This document shows, piece after piece, positions 46,741-55,195 of a stretch of 64,000 nt of DNA. The position numbers and the translations under genes were made by a program. The notes beneath the pieces are model-generated. The model made no database searches. It had not been told where the DNA came from and was given only the letters and a program-made list of their open reading frames with translations. The stretch covers positions 186,001 to 250,000 of the forward strand of contig NZ_AHTH01000005.1 of NCBI RefSeq assembly GCF_000245735.1, read 5' to 3'. How positions within the stretch are numbered: the stretch's first letter is position 1; each line of letters begins with the position of its first letter. Source of the stretch: Alishewanella jeotgali KCTC 22429 (lineage in GTDB: Bacteria; Pseudomonadota; Gammaproteobacteria; Enterobacterales; Alteromonadaceae).

Positions 46741-47661
46741 TCAGGCCCGGGCGCGACGCCGCTCAACTTCTGTCGTTGGCGCGGCCGCCACTTCTGCATT
46801 TAAGTGGAAGTCAAAATCAATTGAGGCGAACGGTTTGCTGACACCATGCTTGGCCAGTTCAGCCGGATCGCTGACTTCAACCACCGGCGGCACCAGGCCT
46901 TCACGACTGGCAAAGGCAAAGTCGTCCCACAGGTATTCGTCGCCGTCGATATTGATTTGGGTGGTCAGTTTGCGATGACCGGCGGCGCTGACAAAAAAGT
47001 GGATATGGGCCGGGCGCTGACCGTGACGGCCTAATAACCCCAGTAATTTGGCGGTGCTGCCATTTGGCGGACAGCCGTAGCCTTTAGGTACGATGCTCTG
47101 GAACTGATAACGGCCGTTGTCGTCAGTAATGATGGTGCGGCGCAGGTTAAAATCAGACTGCGATTTATCAAAGAATGAGTAGTTACCGAGCAGGTTGGCA
47201 TGCCAAACTTCAACCTGGCTGTTCGGCAGCGGCTTGCCATCGGCGCCATAGACGGTGCCCTGCATAAACAACACCTTGCCTTGTTCAGACTCAGTACCGT
47301 CATCCAGTCGCGCAAAGCCTTTGGCAACAGGCGCACCGGCCACATACAGCGGACCTTCGATAGTACGTGGCGTGCCACCGGTGATACCAAGCTTGGCTTC
47401 GGCTTCGTCAAAACGGATATCGAGGAAGCGATCTAAGCCGATGCCCGGGGCAATTAAGCCCAGCTCCATGCGGCCGCCCGCTTCCTGCAGAAACTCTAAA
47501 CCCTTCCAAACTTCGCTGGCGCTAAGATCCAGATCTTCAATCGCTTTGAATAAGTCACTTACCAAGCGCAGTACAATTTGCTGTACCCGCGGGTTCGCTG
47601 CAGATTGGGCGGCGTCGATAATAAAGCCTTTTACTAACTGGTCGATTTCGTTATGTGTCAT
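46741..47661 (-). CDS. catA: Catechol 1,2-dioxygenase
   Basis: 306 residues from the ATG at 47661 (MTHNEIDQLVKGFIIDAAQS), after an AGGGGA. Intradiol, ring-opening Fe(III) enzyme. IEGPLYVAGAPVAKGFARLD near 125, VWHANLLGNYSFFDKSQSDFNLRRTIIT with the Tyr ligand near 160, YQFQSIVPKGYGCPPNG with the second Tyr near 195, and RPAHIHFFVSAAGHRKLTTQ with two His ligands near 220. Makes cis,cis-muconate. It lies in the order catB-catC-catA. Confidence 0.96.
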   Translation of the reverse strand: MTHNEIDQLVKGFIIDAAQSAANPRVQQIVLRLVSDLFKAIEDLDLSASEVWKGLEFLQEAGGRMELGLIAPGIGLDRFLDIRFDEAEAKLGITGGTPRTIEGPLYVAGAPVAKGFARLDDGTESEQGKVLFMQGTVYGADGKPLPNSQVEVWHANLLGNYSFFDKSQSDFNLRRTIITDDNGRYQFQSIVPKGYGCPPNGSTAKLLGLLGRHGQRPAHIHFFVSAAGHRKLTTQINIDGDEYLWDDFAFASREGLVPPVVEVSDPAELAKHGVSKPFASIDFDFHLNAEVAAAPTTEVERRRARA

Positions 47662-47703
47662 GGTGTTGTCCCCTGTCGGTATCAAATTATGTGTGAGAGT
47701 GGT

Positions 47704-47994
47704 TTAACGGTCGTCGTCATGGATCGAGGACGGATGCCGGCACAGCGGTGTGACCTCAATCTGCATAAAGGGATACAGCGGCAACGACAGCAGCAGGTTG
47801 TGCAGCTCTTCGTTACTGGCTACATCAAAAATACTGGTGTTGGCATACTGGCCGGCAATGCGCCATAGATGGCGCCATTTGCCACTTTGCTGCAGTTGCT
47901 GCGCCAGCGCTTTTTCGCGGTTTTTAAGGTCGTTGACCTCGGTTTCGCTTAAATGGGCGGGGATGCTTACATCCATCCGTACTTGAAATAACAT
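47704..47994 (-). CDS. catC: Muconolactone delta-isomerase
   Basis: 96 residues, the standard CatC size. MLFQVRMDVSIPAHLSETEV at the start, LQQSGKWRHLWRIAGQYAN near 40-58, and SIFDVASNEELHNLLLSLPLYPFM near 61-84. Moves the double bond of muconolactone to give 3-oxoadipate enol-lactone. It sits 11 bases after catB. Confidence 0.96.
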   Translation of the reverse strand: MLFQVRMDVSIPAHLSETEVNDLKNREKALAQQLQQSGKWRHLWRIAGQYANTSIFDVASNEELHNLLLSLPLYPFMQIEVTPLCRHPSSIHDDDR

Positions 47995-48005
47995 GCTAAA
48001 GCTCC

Positions 48006-49118
48006 TTAAGCCGGGCGACGCCAGGCAGCAATTTTGTCAAGATCCAGCGCCAGCCCCAGACCCGGTGTGGTCGGCAGTTGCAGCGCAAAATCACGGTATT
48101 GCAGTGGCTCGGCCAGAATGTCCTGCTTTAGCAGCAGCGGGCCGAATAATTCGGTACCAAATTCCAGTTCATCGAAGGTGGCGAACAGCTGGGCCGAGGC
48201 CATGGTGCCAACAGCGCCTTCCAGCATGGTGCCGCCGTACAGGCTAATGCCTGCTAAACGGGCGATGGTGCCAAGCTCTTTGGCCTGGGTCAGGCCGCCG
48301 GACTGGGCAATTTTTACCGCAAACACATCAGCGGCATTCAGGCGCGCCACTTCCCACGCATCCTGCGGGCCGTTCAGGGTTTCGTCGGCCATAATGGCCA
48401 CGCTAAAGCGCTGTGCCAGCCGTGCCATACCGGCGCGGTTTTCCGCTTTTAGTGGCTGTTCAATTAAATCGATACCACCATCCTGTAACTGCTGGATCGC
48501 GGCGGTGGCCTGCAGTTCCGACCAGGCCTGGTTGACGTCGACGCGGATACTGACGTCAGCACCGAGCGCTTTTTTAATTGCCAGTACATGCTTAACGTCG
48601 TGCTGAATGCTGTTTAAACCGATTTTCAGTTTGAAGCTGTTGTGGCGGCGCAAGTCGAGCATCATTTGCGCTTCATCGATATCCTTGGCGGTATCGCCGC
48701 TGGCCAGAGTCCAGAGCACCGGTACGCTGTCACGCAGGCGGCCACCCAAAAGTTCGCTCATTGGCACACCCAGACGCTGTGCCTGAATATCCAGCAGCGC
48801 AGTTTCCAGCGCACATTTGGCAAAACGGTTGCCACGGATATTTTTACGCAGGCGGTACATCAGGGCGCCGACCTGACGCTCATCTTGCTGTAGTAATAAG
48901 GGCGCGATATGCTGGCGAATATTCACCGCTACGCTTTCCGGGCTTTCGTCGCCATATTTCAGGCCGCCGATGGTGGTGGCTTCGCCCCAGCCGCTGTAAC
49001 CGTCGTCAGTTTGGATTTGCACCAGTACCAGAGTTTGGGTGCTCATCGTCGCTACCGACAACTTGTGGGGCCGGATGGTCGGGATATCTATCAGAATTGT
49101 TTCAATCGCCTTGATCAT
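48006..49118 (-). CDS. catB: Muconate cycloisomerase
   Basis: 370 residues, enolase superfamily. KAIETILIDIPTIRPHKLSV at the start, SFKLKIGLNSIQHDVKHV with the catalytic KxK-type lysine near 170, RVDVNQAWSEL with a metal Asp near 198, LIEQPLKAENR near 222, and MADETLNGPQDAW near 248. Converts cis,cis-muconate to muconolactone. First gene of the cat-ben unit; its start codon lies 37 bases from the nearest BenM-like operator. Confidence 0.95.
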   Translation of the reverse strand: MIKAIETILIDIPTIRPHKLSVATMSTQTLVLVQIQTDDGYSGWGEATTIGGLKYGDESPESVAVNIRQHIAPLLLQQDERQVGALMYRLRKNIRGNRFAKCALETALLDIQAQRLGVPMSELLGGRLRDSVPVLWTLASGDTAKDIDEAQMMLDLRRHNSFKLKIGLNSIQHDVKHVLAIKKALGADVSIRVDVNQAWSELQATAAIQQLQDGGIDLIEQPLKAENRAGMARLAQRFSVAIMADETLNGPQDAWEVARLNAADVFAVKIAQSGGLTQAKELGTIARLAGISLYGGTMLEGAVGTMASAQLFATFDELEFGTELFGPLLLKQDILAEPLQYRDFALQLPTTPGLGLALDLDKIAAWRRPA

Positions 49119-49153
49119 ATCGTTTCGGTATAGTTAAATCGGATAACCGGACA

Positions 49154-49216
49154 ATACTTCGGCGTTAATCGCAGTTCCAACACTATGTTGGTATCAACTC
49201 CATACCAAAAAGGTAT
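49154..49216. promoter_or_regulatory. BenM/CatM-type operator triplet in the catB-catM spacer
   Basis: ATAC-N7-GTAT, perfect, at 49202-49216 (5 bases before the regulator ATG, so autorepression is likely); ACAC-N7-GTAT at 49180-49194, the complement of the known site-2 form; and a weak ATAC-N7-TTAA at 49154-49168 toward catB. Spacings are 22 and 26 bases between centres. The layout matches the site 1/2/3 scheme described for BenM and CatM in Acinetobacter. Confidence 0.85.
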
Positions 49217-49221
49217 AAACG

Positions 49222-50136
49222 ATGGAAATTCGGCATTTACGGTATTTTGTCGCAGTGGCAGAAGAGCAGAATTTTACCCGGGCGGCGGAGCGGCTTTTTA
49301 TTGCCCAGCCGCCACTTAGCCGGCAAATTCAGCAATTAGAAGATGAACTTGGTGTCAGCTTATTCGAACGCAGCAGCCGGCCGTTGCAGCTGACCGAAGC
49401 CGGCAAATTTTTATATACCCATGCCAAACGGCTGCTGGCCAAAAGTGCTGAAATCAAAACCATGACGCAGCGGGTTGGCAAAATAGAGCGCAGTTTATCG
49501 ATTGGTTTTGTTGCTACTACACTATATGGCTTGCTGCCACGAATTATCCGCCAGTTTCGCGAGCAGCATGCCAACGTCGAGCTGACCCTGCACGAAATGA
49601 CCACCTCAGAGCAGATTGAAGCGCTAAAAGCCGGCAAAATTGATGTTGGTTTTGGCCGCTTACGGGTCGAGGATCCCAGTATCCGACGTATTTTGCTGCG
49701 CGAAGAGCCGCTAATGGTGGCGCTGCCTTCCTCGCATGCCCTGGCCAAAAAAGGCCAGAAGTTGACGCTGCGCGATCTGATTGATCAGCCGCTCTTGGTG
49801 TTCCCAAAGCAGCCGCGACCGAGCTTTGCCGATCAGATCCTGGCGCTGTTTTATGATCGCGGCTTAACGCCGAATAAGGTGATTGAAGTGCGGGAGCTGC
49901 AAATTGCTATCGGTTTAGTCGCCGCCGGTGAAGGCCTGACGATAGTACCCAGCAGTATGCATGCCTTTATCCGCCAGGATGTCAGCTATTTGGATCTGGA
50001 CGAGCAACGCGCGGTGTCACCGGTGATAATGAGTATCAGGATGGGTGAACATTCGGATGATTTAAAAGCATTATTGCAAAACATCTACCAGGTATACGAA
50101 GACGAGCGCATCCGCTATATCCGCGAAGAGCTGTAA
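49222..50136 (+). CDS. benM: LysR-type regulator, BenM/CatM-like
   Basis: 304 residues. MEIRHLRYFVAVAEEQNFTRAAERLFIAQPPLSRQIQQLEDELG is the winged-helix DNA-binding domain (1-60) and is very close to CatM/BenM as I recall them. The effector domain has SIGFVATTLYGLLPRIIRQF near 92 and VELTLHEMTTSEQIEALKAGKIDVGFGRLR near 118-147. Senses cis,cis-muconate and probably benzoate and activates cat/ben genes. Divergent from catB across a spacer carrying three operators. One regulator for both cat and ben is implied, as no second LysR gene is seen. Confidence 0.93.
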   Translation: MEIRHLRYFVAVAEEQNFTRAAERLFIAQPPLSRQIQQLEDELGVSLFERSSRPLQLTEAGKFLYTHAKRLLAKSAEIKTMTQRVGKIERSLSIGFVATTLYGLLPRIIRQFREQHANVELTLHEMTTSEQIEALKAGKIDVGFGRLRVEDPSIRRILLREEPLMVALPSSHALAKKGQKLTLRDLIDQPLLVFPKQPRPSFADQILALFYDRGLTPNKVIEVRELQIAIGLVAAGEGLTIVPSSMHAFIRQDVSYLDLDEQRAVSPVIMSIRMGEHSDDLKALLQNIYQVYEDERIRYIREEL

Positions 50137-50214
50137 GCCTTTTGATGCAGCGCAGGCTGTTGGCAGAAATTTTCTGGCATACTGTATTTAACTGGTGAAA
50201 AAAGGAACAATATT

Positions 50215-52896
50215 ATGGCGACCGGCAAACCAAAAACGGCAGCACCTGTTAACGCTCACAGCCTGAGCGCTAATCAGGTGCTGGCGACGCTTAATAGCGC
50301 TGAGCAGGGTTTAACCGCGGCGCAAGCACAGCACCGGGCAGCGCAATACGGCTCTAACCTGCTGCCACAGGCGGCTGGCCCCTCACTGTGGTATCGCTTT
50401 TTTAAACACTTTCATGACACCCTGATCTACGTACTGTTATTTTCGGCTGCGGTTACGGCCCTGCTCGGCCACTGGCTGGACACCGCAGTGATTCTGGCGG
50501 TGGTGATTATTAATGCCATTATCGGCTTTATTCAGGAAGGTAAGGCCGAACAGGCTTTGGCCGGGATCCGCCAGATGTTGTCGGTGCATGCCAATGTCTG
50601 TCGCGATGGCCAGTGGCAGCAAGTGCCGGCCGAGCAGCTGGTGCCGGGCGATGTGGTAAAGATCCGCTCTGGGGATCGGGTTCCGGCCGACTTACGCTTA
50701 TTAGATACCACTGAGCTGCGGATTGAAGAGTCGGCGCTCACCGGTGAGTCGCAGCCGGTAGCCAAACAAACCGAACCAGTTGCGCCGGATGCGGCACTTG
50801 GCGATCGCAGTTGTCTGGCCTTTTCCGGCACCCTGGTCACGTCAGGGCGCGGTATTGCCGTGGTGACCGCTATCGGCGCGGCAACGGAAATTGGTCAAAT
50901 CAACCAGCTGTTATCCGAAGTACAGGGTATTACCACGCCGCTAACCCGGCAAATGAACCAGTTTGGCCGCTATCTGGCACTGGTAATTGCATTACTGGCG
51001 CTATTAATGCTGGCTGTCGGCATGTTGCTACACGACTATAGTCACGCAGAGGTGTTTCTGGCGGCGATTGGTTTTGCAGTAGCGGCGATTCCTGAGGGCT
51101 TGCCGGCTATTCTGACCATTACGCTGGCGCTGGGGGTAAAACAAATGGCAGATCGCAAAGCTATTACCCGGCGCTTAAATGCAGTGGAAACCCTGGGCGC
51201 GGTAACGGTGATTTGTTCGGATAAAACCGGCACCCTGACCCGTAACGAAATGACGGCCAAAGAAGTCGTCACCGTACAAGGCCTGTATCAGATTAGCGGC
51301 GTCGGTTATCAGCCGCAAGGGCAGCTGCGCTTGGCACAAGAGCCGGTAAACCTGGCAGCACATCCGGCGCTGGCAGCGTTAATTGAAGTGATCGCCGTAG
51401 CCAACGATAGTCAGCTGGTGGAAAAAGACGGTCAGTGGCTGGTACATGGCGAGCCTACCGAGGGCGCCCTGCTTTGTTTGGCGGAAAAAGCCGGCTTTGA
51501 GCGGGAACAACATCAGCGCTTAGCGGTGATCCCGTTTGAGTCGGAAAATAAATTTATGGCCAGTCTGGAACAACACCGCAACGGCAGCCGGCAATTGCTG
51601 GTAAAAGGTGCGCCAGATCGCTTATTACCGCGCTGTTCAATACAGCTGAATGCCCAGGGGCAAACCGAGCCATTAAATGAGGCATTCTGGCAGCAGCAAC
51701 TTAATCTATTAAGCTCGCAAGGGCTAAGGGTGCTGGCCGCTGCGGGCGGTGATACCGAACAAACCGAACTGGGGCTTAACGATTTAACCGGGCTTTGTTT
51801 TTATGGCCTGATTGGTATTATCGACCCACCGCGCCCGGAAGCCATTAGCGCTATTGCCGCCTGTCGGGCCGCCGGGATCCGGGTAAAGATGATCACCGGC
51901 GATCATGCCGGTACGGCAGAAGCCATTGGCCAGGAGATGGGTTTAGCGGCCGATGCCACGCTTAAGGTCTATACCGGGCAACAGCTGGAGCAAGCCAGTA
52001 GCGAACAATTACAGCAGATGGCATTGGCCGGCGATATTTTTGCCCGTACCAGCCCGGAGCATAAATTGCGGCTGGTACAGGCGCTGCAGCAACAGGGCGA
52101 AGTGGTGGCGATGACCGGCGATGGCGTCAATGATGCGCCGGCATTAAAACAGGCTGATGTTGGCGTGGCGATGGGCATTAAAGGCTCGGAGGCCAGTAAA
52201 GAAGCCGCGGATATTGTGCTGGCTGACGATAACTTTAGCACTATCGCAGCAGCGGTGGCCGAAGGGCGCACCATTTACGATAACCTGCGTAAAGCCATTT
52301 TGTTTATTCTGCCAACCAACGGCGCTCAGGGCTTGGTAATGCTTTGTGCCGTGTTATTTGGCATGACACTGCCGCTGACACCTGTACAAATTTTATGGGT
52401 AAATATGGTGGTGGCCATTACACTGGCACTGGCGCTGGCGTTTGAACCGGCCGAGCCAGGTGTGATGCAGCGCCCGCCGCGACAAAGTAGCGCAGCGTTG
52501 TTAAGTGCTGCCTTTTTGCGCCGTATCGCCCTGGTATCCTTATTAATTGGCGGCAGTGCCATGGCACTATTTCAGCTGGCATTAGCACAGGGCCTGGATC
52601 TGGCCACCGCCCGCACGGTAACAGTAACGGCACTGGTGGTGGCGCAGGCCGGTTACTTGCTAAACAGCCGGCATCTGAATAACTTTAGCCTTAAACCCAC
52701 ACTGCTATTTACCAACCGCATTGCCTGGCTGGCGATCGGCATACTGGTGTTGTTACAGCTGGCCTTTGTCTACAGTCCGCTGCTGCAACTGTGGTTTGGC
52801 ACCCAACCCCTTAGCCTGCAACACTGGTTATGGTCGCTTGGCGCGGCTTTGCTGGTGATGCTGTTGGTTGAAGTAGAGAAAAAGCTACTCTGGTAA
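50215..52896 (+). CDS. P2-type cation-transporting ATPase of uncertain ion specificity
   Basis: 893 residues. An N-terminal cation ATPase domain (SANQVLATLNSAEQGLTAAQ) is followed by the A domain with ALTGESQPVAK near 178, TM4 PEGLPAILTITLALG near 296, the phosphorylation site DKTGTLTRNE near 340, the nucleotide-binding KGAPDRLLPR near 464, and MITGDHAG and GDGVNDAPALKQADVGVAMG near 563-655. TM6 reads VNMVVAITLALALA, where SERCA-type pumps have N-x-x-T-D; the Asp and Thr are replaced by Ala and Val. The ion could be Ca2+, Na+, K+ or Mg2+. GGAA lies 8 bases before the ATG. Confidence 0.88.
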   Translation: MATGKPKTAAPVNAHSLSANQVLATLNSAEQGLTAAQAQHRAAQYGSNLLPQAAGPSLWYRFFKHFHDTLIYVLLFSAAVTALLGHWLDTAVILAVVIINAIIGFIQEGKAEQALAGIRQMLSVHANVCRDGQWQQVPAEQLVPGDVVKIRSGDRVPADLRLLDTTELRIEESALTGESQPVAKQTEPVAPDAALGDRSCLAFSGTLVTSGRGIAVVTAIGAATEIGQINQLLSEVQGITTPLTRQMNQFGRYLALVIALLALLMLAVGMLLHDYSHAEVFLAAIGFAVAAIPEGLPAILTITLALGVKQMADRKAITRRLNAVETLGAVTVICSDKTGTLTRNEMTAKEVVTVQGLYQISGVGYQPQGQLRLAQEPVNLAAHPALAALIEVIAVANDSQLVEKDGQWLVHGEPTEGALLCLAEKAGFEREQHQRLAVIPFESENKFMASLEQHRNGSRQLLVKGAPDRLLPRCSIQLNAQGQTEPLNEAFWQQQLNLLSSQGLRVLAAAGGDTEQTELGLNDLTGLCFYGLIGIIDPPRPEAISAIAACRAAGIRVKMITGDHAGTAEAIGQEMGLAADATLKVYTGQQLEQASSEQLQQMALAGDIFARTSPEHKLRLVQALQQQGEVVAMTGDGVNDAPALKQADVGVAMGIKGSEASKEAADIVLADDNFSTIAAAVAEGRTIYDNLRKAILFILPTNGAQGLVMLCAVLFGMTLPLTPVQILWVNMVVAITLALALAFEPAEPGVMQRPPRQSSAALLSAAFLRRIALVSLLIGGSAMALFQLALAQGLDLATARTVTVTALVVAQAGYLLNSRHLNNFSLKPTLLFTNRIAWLAIGILVLLQLAFVYSPLLQLWFGTQPLSLQHWLWSLGAALLVMLLVEVEKKLLW

Positions 52897-52918
52897 GGCT
52901 TTGGGGGTCACGGCTTTG

Positions 52919-52969
52919 GGGGTCAGGTCTTGCTTTTTGCTCAAAAGGCAAAAAGCAAGACCTGACCCC
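52919..52969. repeat. Mobile hairpin repeat after the ATPase gene
   Basis: A perfect inverted repeat with 22-base arms (52919-52940 and 52948-52969) and the loop tcaaaag. It begins GGGGTCAGGTCTTGC and is the same element as at 33563-33613. A partial extra left arm (GGCTTTGGGGGTCA) precedes it. It lies 22 bases after the ATPase stop and may act as a terminator, though no U-run follows. Confidence 0.9.
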
Positions 52970-53032
52970 ACTTGCTAATTAAAAGTTCTTTGCTAAGTTT
53001 AGAGGCGTTATCTCACTGAGGTGAACCTTGGC

Positions 53033-54136
53033 ATGGAATCAAGCAACCTTTCGCAGCTTATTTATTTACTCTACGGCAGTGTCGCAAGCAGTAATTTCCA
53101 ACCTTTTCTGCAACTGCTCGCCGACATTACCAAGTCGAATAAGGCGTTTATTTCGCTGAAAAAGATAACCGATGATAGCCCGCTATTTATTAATACCGTG
53201 TTTAATTTTGACTATTCACCAGCCGCTTTAATTGCCTATCAGCAACGCCACCTTGAAGATCCCTTATTTGAGGTGGTCAGGTATTTACCCGAGGGCGAGA
53301 TAGTATCCCCGACCGAAGTCATCGAGGTTGATAGCTATAAAAGCTCTGAGTTTTATCATCTGATCCTGGCACCGCTTCGCAGTCATCATGCTTTAGGCAT
53401 GGTCGTGATCCGGGATGAAAATTATGACTCCAGCCTGGTGATTAATCGCGGTCCGGACGACTCGCCCTATGAACCAGATTGTTATCAGCTTTTAACCCAA
53501 CTTGGTCCCCATGTGCAGCAAGCCATGCGTTTGTTTACGCTATTCCGGGATATCAGCCAACAACAGGAAATGCTGAAAGTAGTTTTAAATCAAAGTGATA
53601 AAGCGCTGCTCGTGCTGGATGGTGATGCAGATATCCAGCTAAGTAATGCACCGGCAGATCGGATCCTGGCCCTGCTGCCCTACTGGACGCGTCAGGGCAA
53701 TCGCTTTCAATTATGCTTGTCAGCCGAGCAACTGCGCTTTCGAGCTTTACTTAAGCAGTGCTTGCACGCTGAGTTACTTAATCAGGAGCGGCTTTATTTA
53801 CAGCTGAGTACTGATGATACCAATATGCAGGTTACCCTAACCCTGGCACCACTGCGCTGGTTAGAGCTGGAGAATGGCTGCGACAATCTGTGCTTGTTAA
53901 CGATTAACTATCAGCAAGCTATTGGCTGGTATGCGGTTAAAACTGAATATGGCCTGACCTCGCGGGAGCTGGAACTGGTCCAGGCGCTGCATAACAACCA
54001 GAAACTGACCGAACTCTCAGCGCAAATGCAGATCAGCTACCATACGCTAAGAAAGCACTTACAGACGATTTTTGCTAAGTGCCGGGTTAATTCTCAAAGC
54101 GAGCTGATGCTGCTACTTGGCCAGTTTCGGCATTAG
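53033..54136 (+). CDS. LuxR-type transcriptional regulator with N-terminal sensory region
   Basis: 367 residues from the ATG at 53033; a GTG at 53021 is possible, and GAGG lies 11 bases before the ATG. The C-terminal HTH is YGLTSRELELVQALHNNQKLTELSAQMQISYHTLRKHLQTIFAKC (about 302-347), the usual LuxR form. The first 180 residues show no recognised autoinducer motif; residues 185-260 (LKVVLNQSDKALLVLDGDADIQLSNAPADRI) look PAS-like. No receiver domain. It stands alone, 209 bases before the PEP-CTERM-like gene. Signal and targets are unknown. Confidence 0.85.
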   Translation: MESSNLSQLIYLLYGSVASSNFQPFLQLLADITKSNKAFISLKKITDDSPLFINTVFNFDYSPAALIAYQQRHLEDPLFEVVRYLPEGEIVSPTEVIEVDSYKSSEFYHLILAPLRSHHALGMVVIRDENYDSSLVINRGPDDSPYEPDCYQLLTQLGPHVQQAMRLFTLFRDISQQQEMLKVVLNQSDKALLVLDGDADIQLSNAPADRILALLPYWTRQGNRFQLCLSAEQLRFRALLKQCLHAELLNQERLYLQLSTDDTNMQVTLTLAPLRWLELENGCDNLCLLTINYQQAIGWYAVKTEYGLTSRELELVQALHNNQKLTELSAQMQISYHTLRKHLQTIFAKCRVNSQSELMLLLGQFRH

Positions 54137-54290
54137 CGGTGGTTGTACACAATTTTTATGTTACAGCACTTTAACACTTTCTCTGAAAGGTCGAAGTACG
54201 CCAATTGTAGTAGTCTATATATCTCACAACCTACGAACGCCCAAGACTAAAAACAAAATCAAATCATTGATTTTAATCAAATTTTATTTT

Positions 54291-54305
54291 TGGTGTTTTT
54301 CTTGC
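54291..54305 (+). promoter_or_regulatory. Sigma-54-like promoter for the PEP-CTERM-like gene
   Basis: TGGTGTTTTTCTTGC carries GG and GC exactly 10 bases apart, the invariant -24/-12 signature; TTGC matches the consensus -12 box and TGG the -24 box. The predicted start is near 54317, with a 29-base leader to the ATG at 54346. AT-rich DNA with an AAAATCA/TGATTTT inverted repeat lies just upstream. Confidence 0.6.
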
Positions 54306-54345
54306 TTACTTGACTTCGTCGTAACTAAAACGAGGAAGCACAATC

Positions 54346-55095
54346 ATGTTTAAGAAAATCTTTGCTGGCACAGCGCTGCTACTTGCCTGTTGTATGGCGC
54401 ATGCCAGCTTAATTGAATACAACGGCTACTCCAGAGATAGCTCAAGCAATATTGTTATCGGTGGTGGGCTGGAGTGGCTAATGTGGGATGTCACCAAGGG
54501 TATGAGTATCAATGCTGCACTTATACATTACGCGAGCAATGGGTGGGAGCTCGCTTCAAATGATCAAATGACAGCACTGTTTAATGCTTTTGAATTTGGC
54601 CGATCGGATTGGTATTCAGTAGAAGATGTGACTTTGTTTTCTTACGTACCTTGGACGCCATCTGAAACAAGTCGCCACTCGCTATTTATTCAAATGTTTG
54701 GGATGACCTTTACAACTACTTGTTCATCCTCAATACAAGTTGGTTGTTATATCTCGAGCGATCCCTATATTCGCTCTTCCGCTATATATGGTTCTGATAC
54801 CGACAGTAATGGGCTATTTAAATTAGCAAGCGTCAATGATGATGCACTCAGACGCTATTGGGGCTGGTCAGGCAATTTTGAATTAGAGCAATATCACCAT
54901 GAGGCATTACTTTATAATGATTATGTGACATTAAGCTCAACAGTTGCAGGTCACGGTATTGCGCTAGTGCGTCAGATCAACTCGTCACCAACAACCCCAT
55001 TGCCTGTGTCAGTTCCAACTTCGCTGAGTCTAATTACGTTAGGTTTGATCGGTTTAGCATATCGCCGCAGGATCACGCGCACATACAATGCTTGA
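54346..55095 (+). CDS. Secreted protein with PEP-CTERM-like sorting tail
   Basis: 249 residues. Signal peptide MFKKIFAGTALLLACCMAHA, cut near 20. The C-terminus has PLPVSVPTSLSLITLGLIGLAYRRRITR, that is, a proline-rich short motif, a hydrophobic helix and a basic end, the tripartite PEP-CTERM form; the motif reads VPTS where VPEPS is usual. The middle (LIEYNGYSRDSSSNIVIGGGLEWLMW and later HGIALVRQIN) is like other PEP-CTERM proteins of unknown role. GAGG lies 13 bases before the ATG. Anchoring would need an exosortase, which is not in the window. Confidence 0.82.
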   Translation: MFKKIFAGTALLLACCMAHASLIEYNGYSRDSSSNIVIGGGLEWLMWDVTKGMSINAALIHYASNGWELASNDQMTALFNAFEFGRSDWYSVEDVTLFSYVPWTPSETSRHSLFIQMFGMTFTTTCSSSIQVGCYISSDPYIRSSAIYGSDTDSNGLFKLASVNDDALRRYWGWSGNFELEQYHHEALLYNDYVTLSSTVAGHGIALVRQINSSPTTPLPVSVPTSLSLITLGLIGLAYRRRITRTYNA

Positions 55096-55133
55096 GTTTT
55101 TATCACTACTTTATACAACAAAACGACAAAATT

Positions 55134-55165
55134 GCAGCGTTTTAGAACTTTGCCTAAGACGCTGC
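55134..55165. terminator. Terminator-like hairpin between convergent genes
   Basis: GCAGCGTTTTAG (55134-55145) pairs with CTAAGACGCTGC (55154-55165) over an 8-base loop with one G-T pair. On the reverse strand it is followed by AATTTTGTCGTTTTG, so it would serve the leftward transporter gene best; on the forward strand no U-run follows. Confidence 0.55.
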
Positions 55166-55195
55166 TTAGATTCATGCTTCAGGTTACGATTGCTC

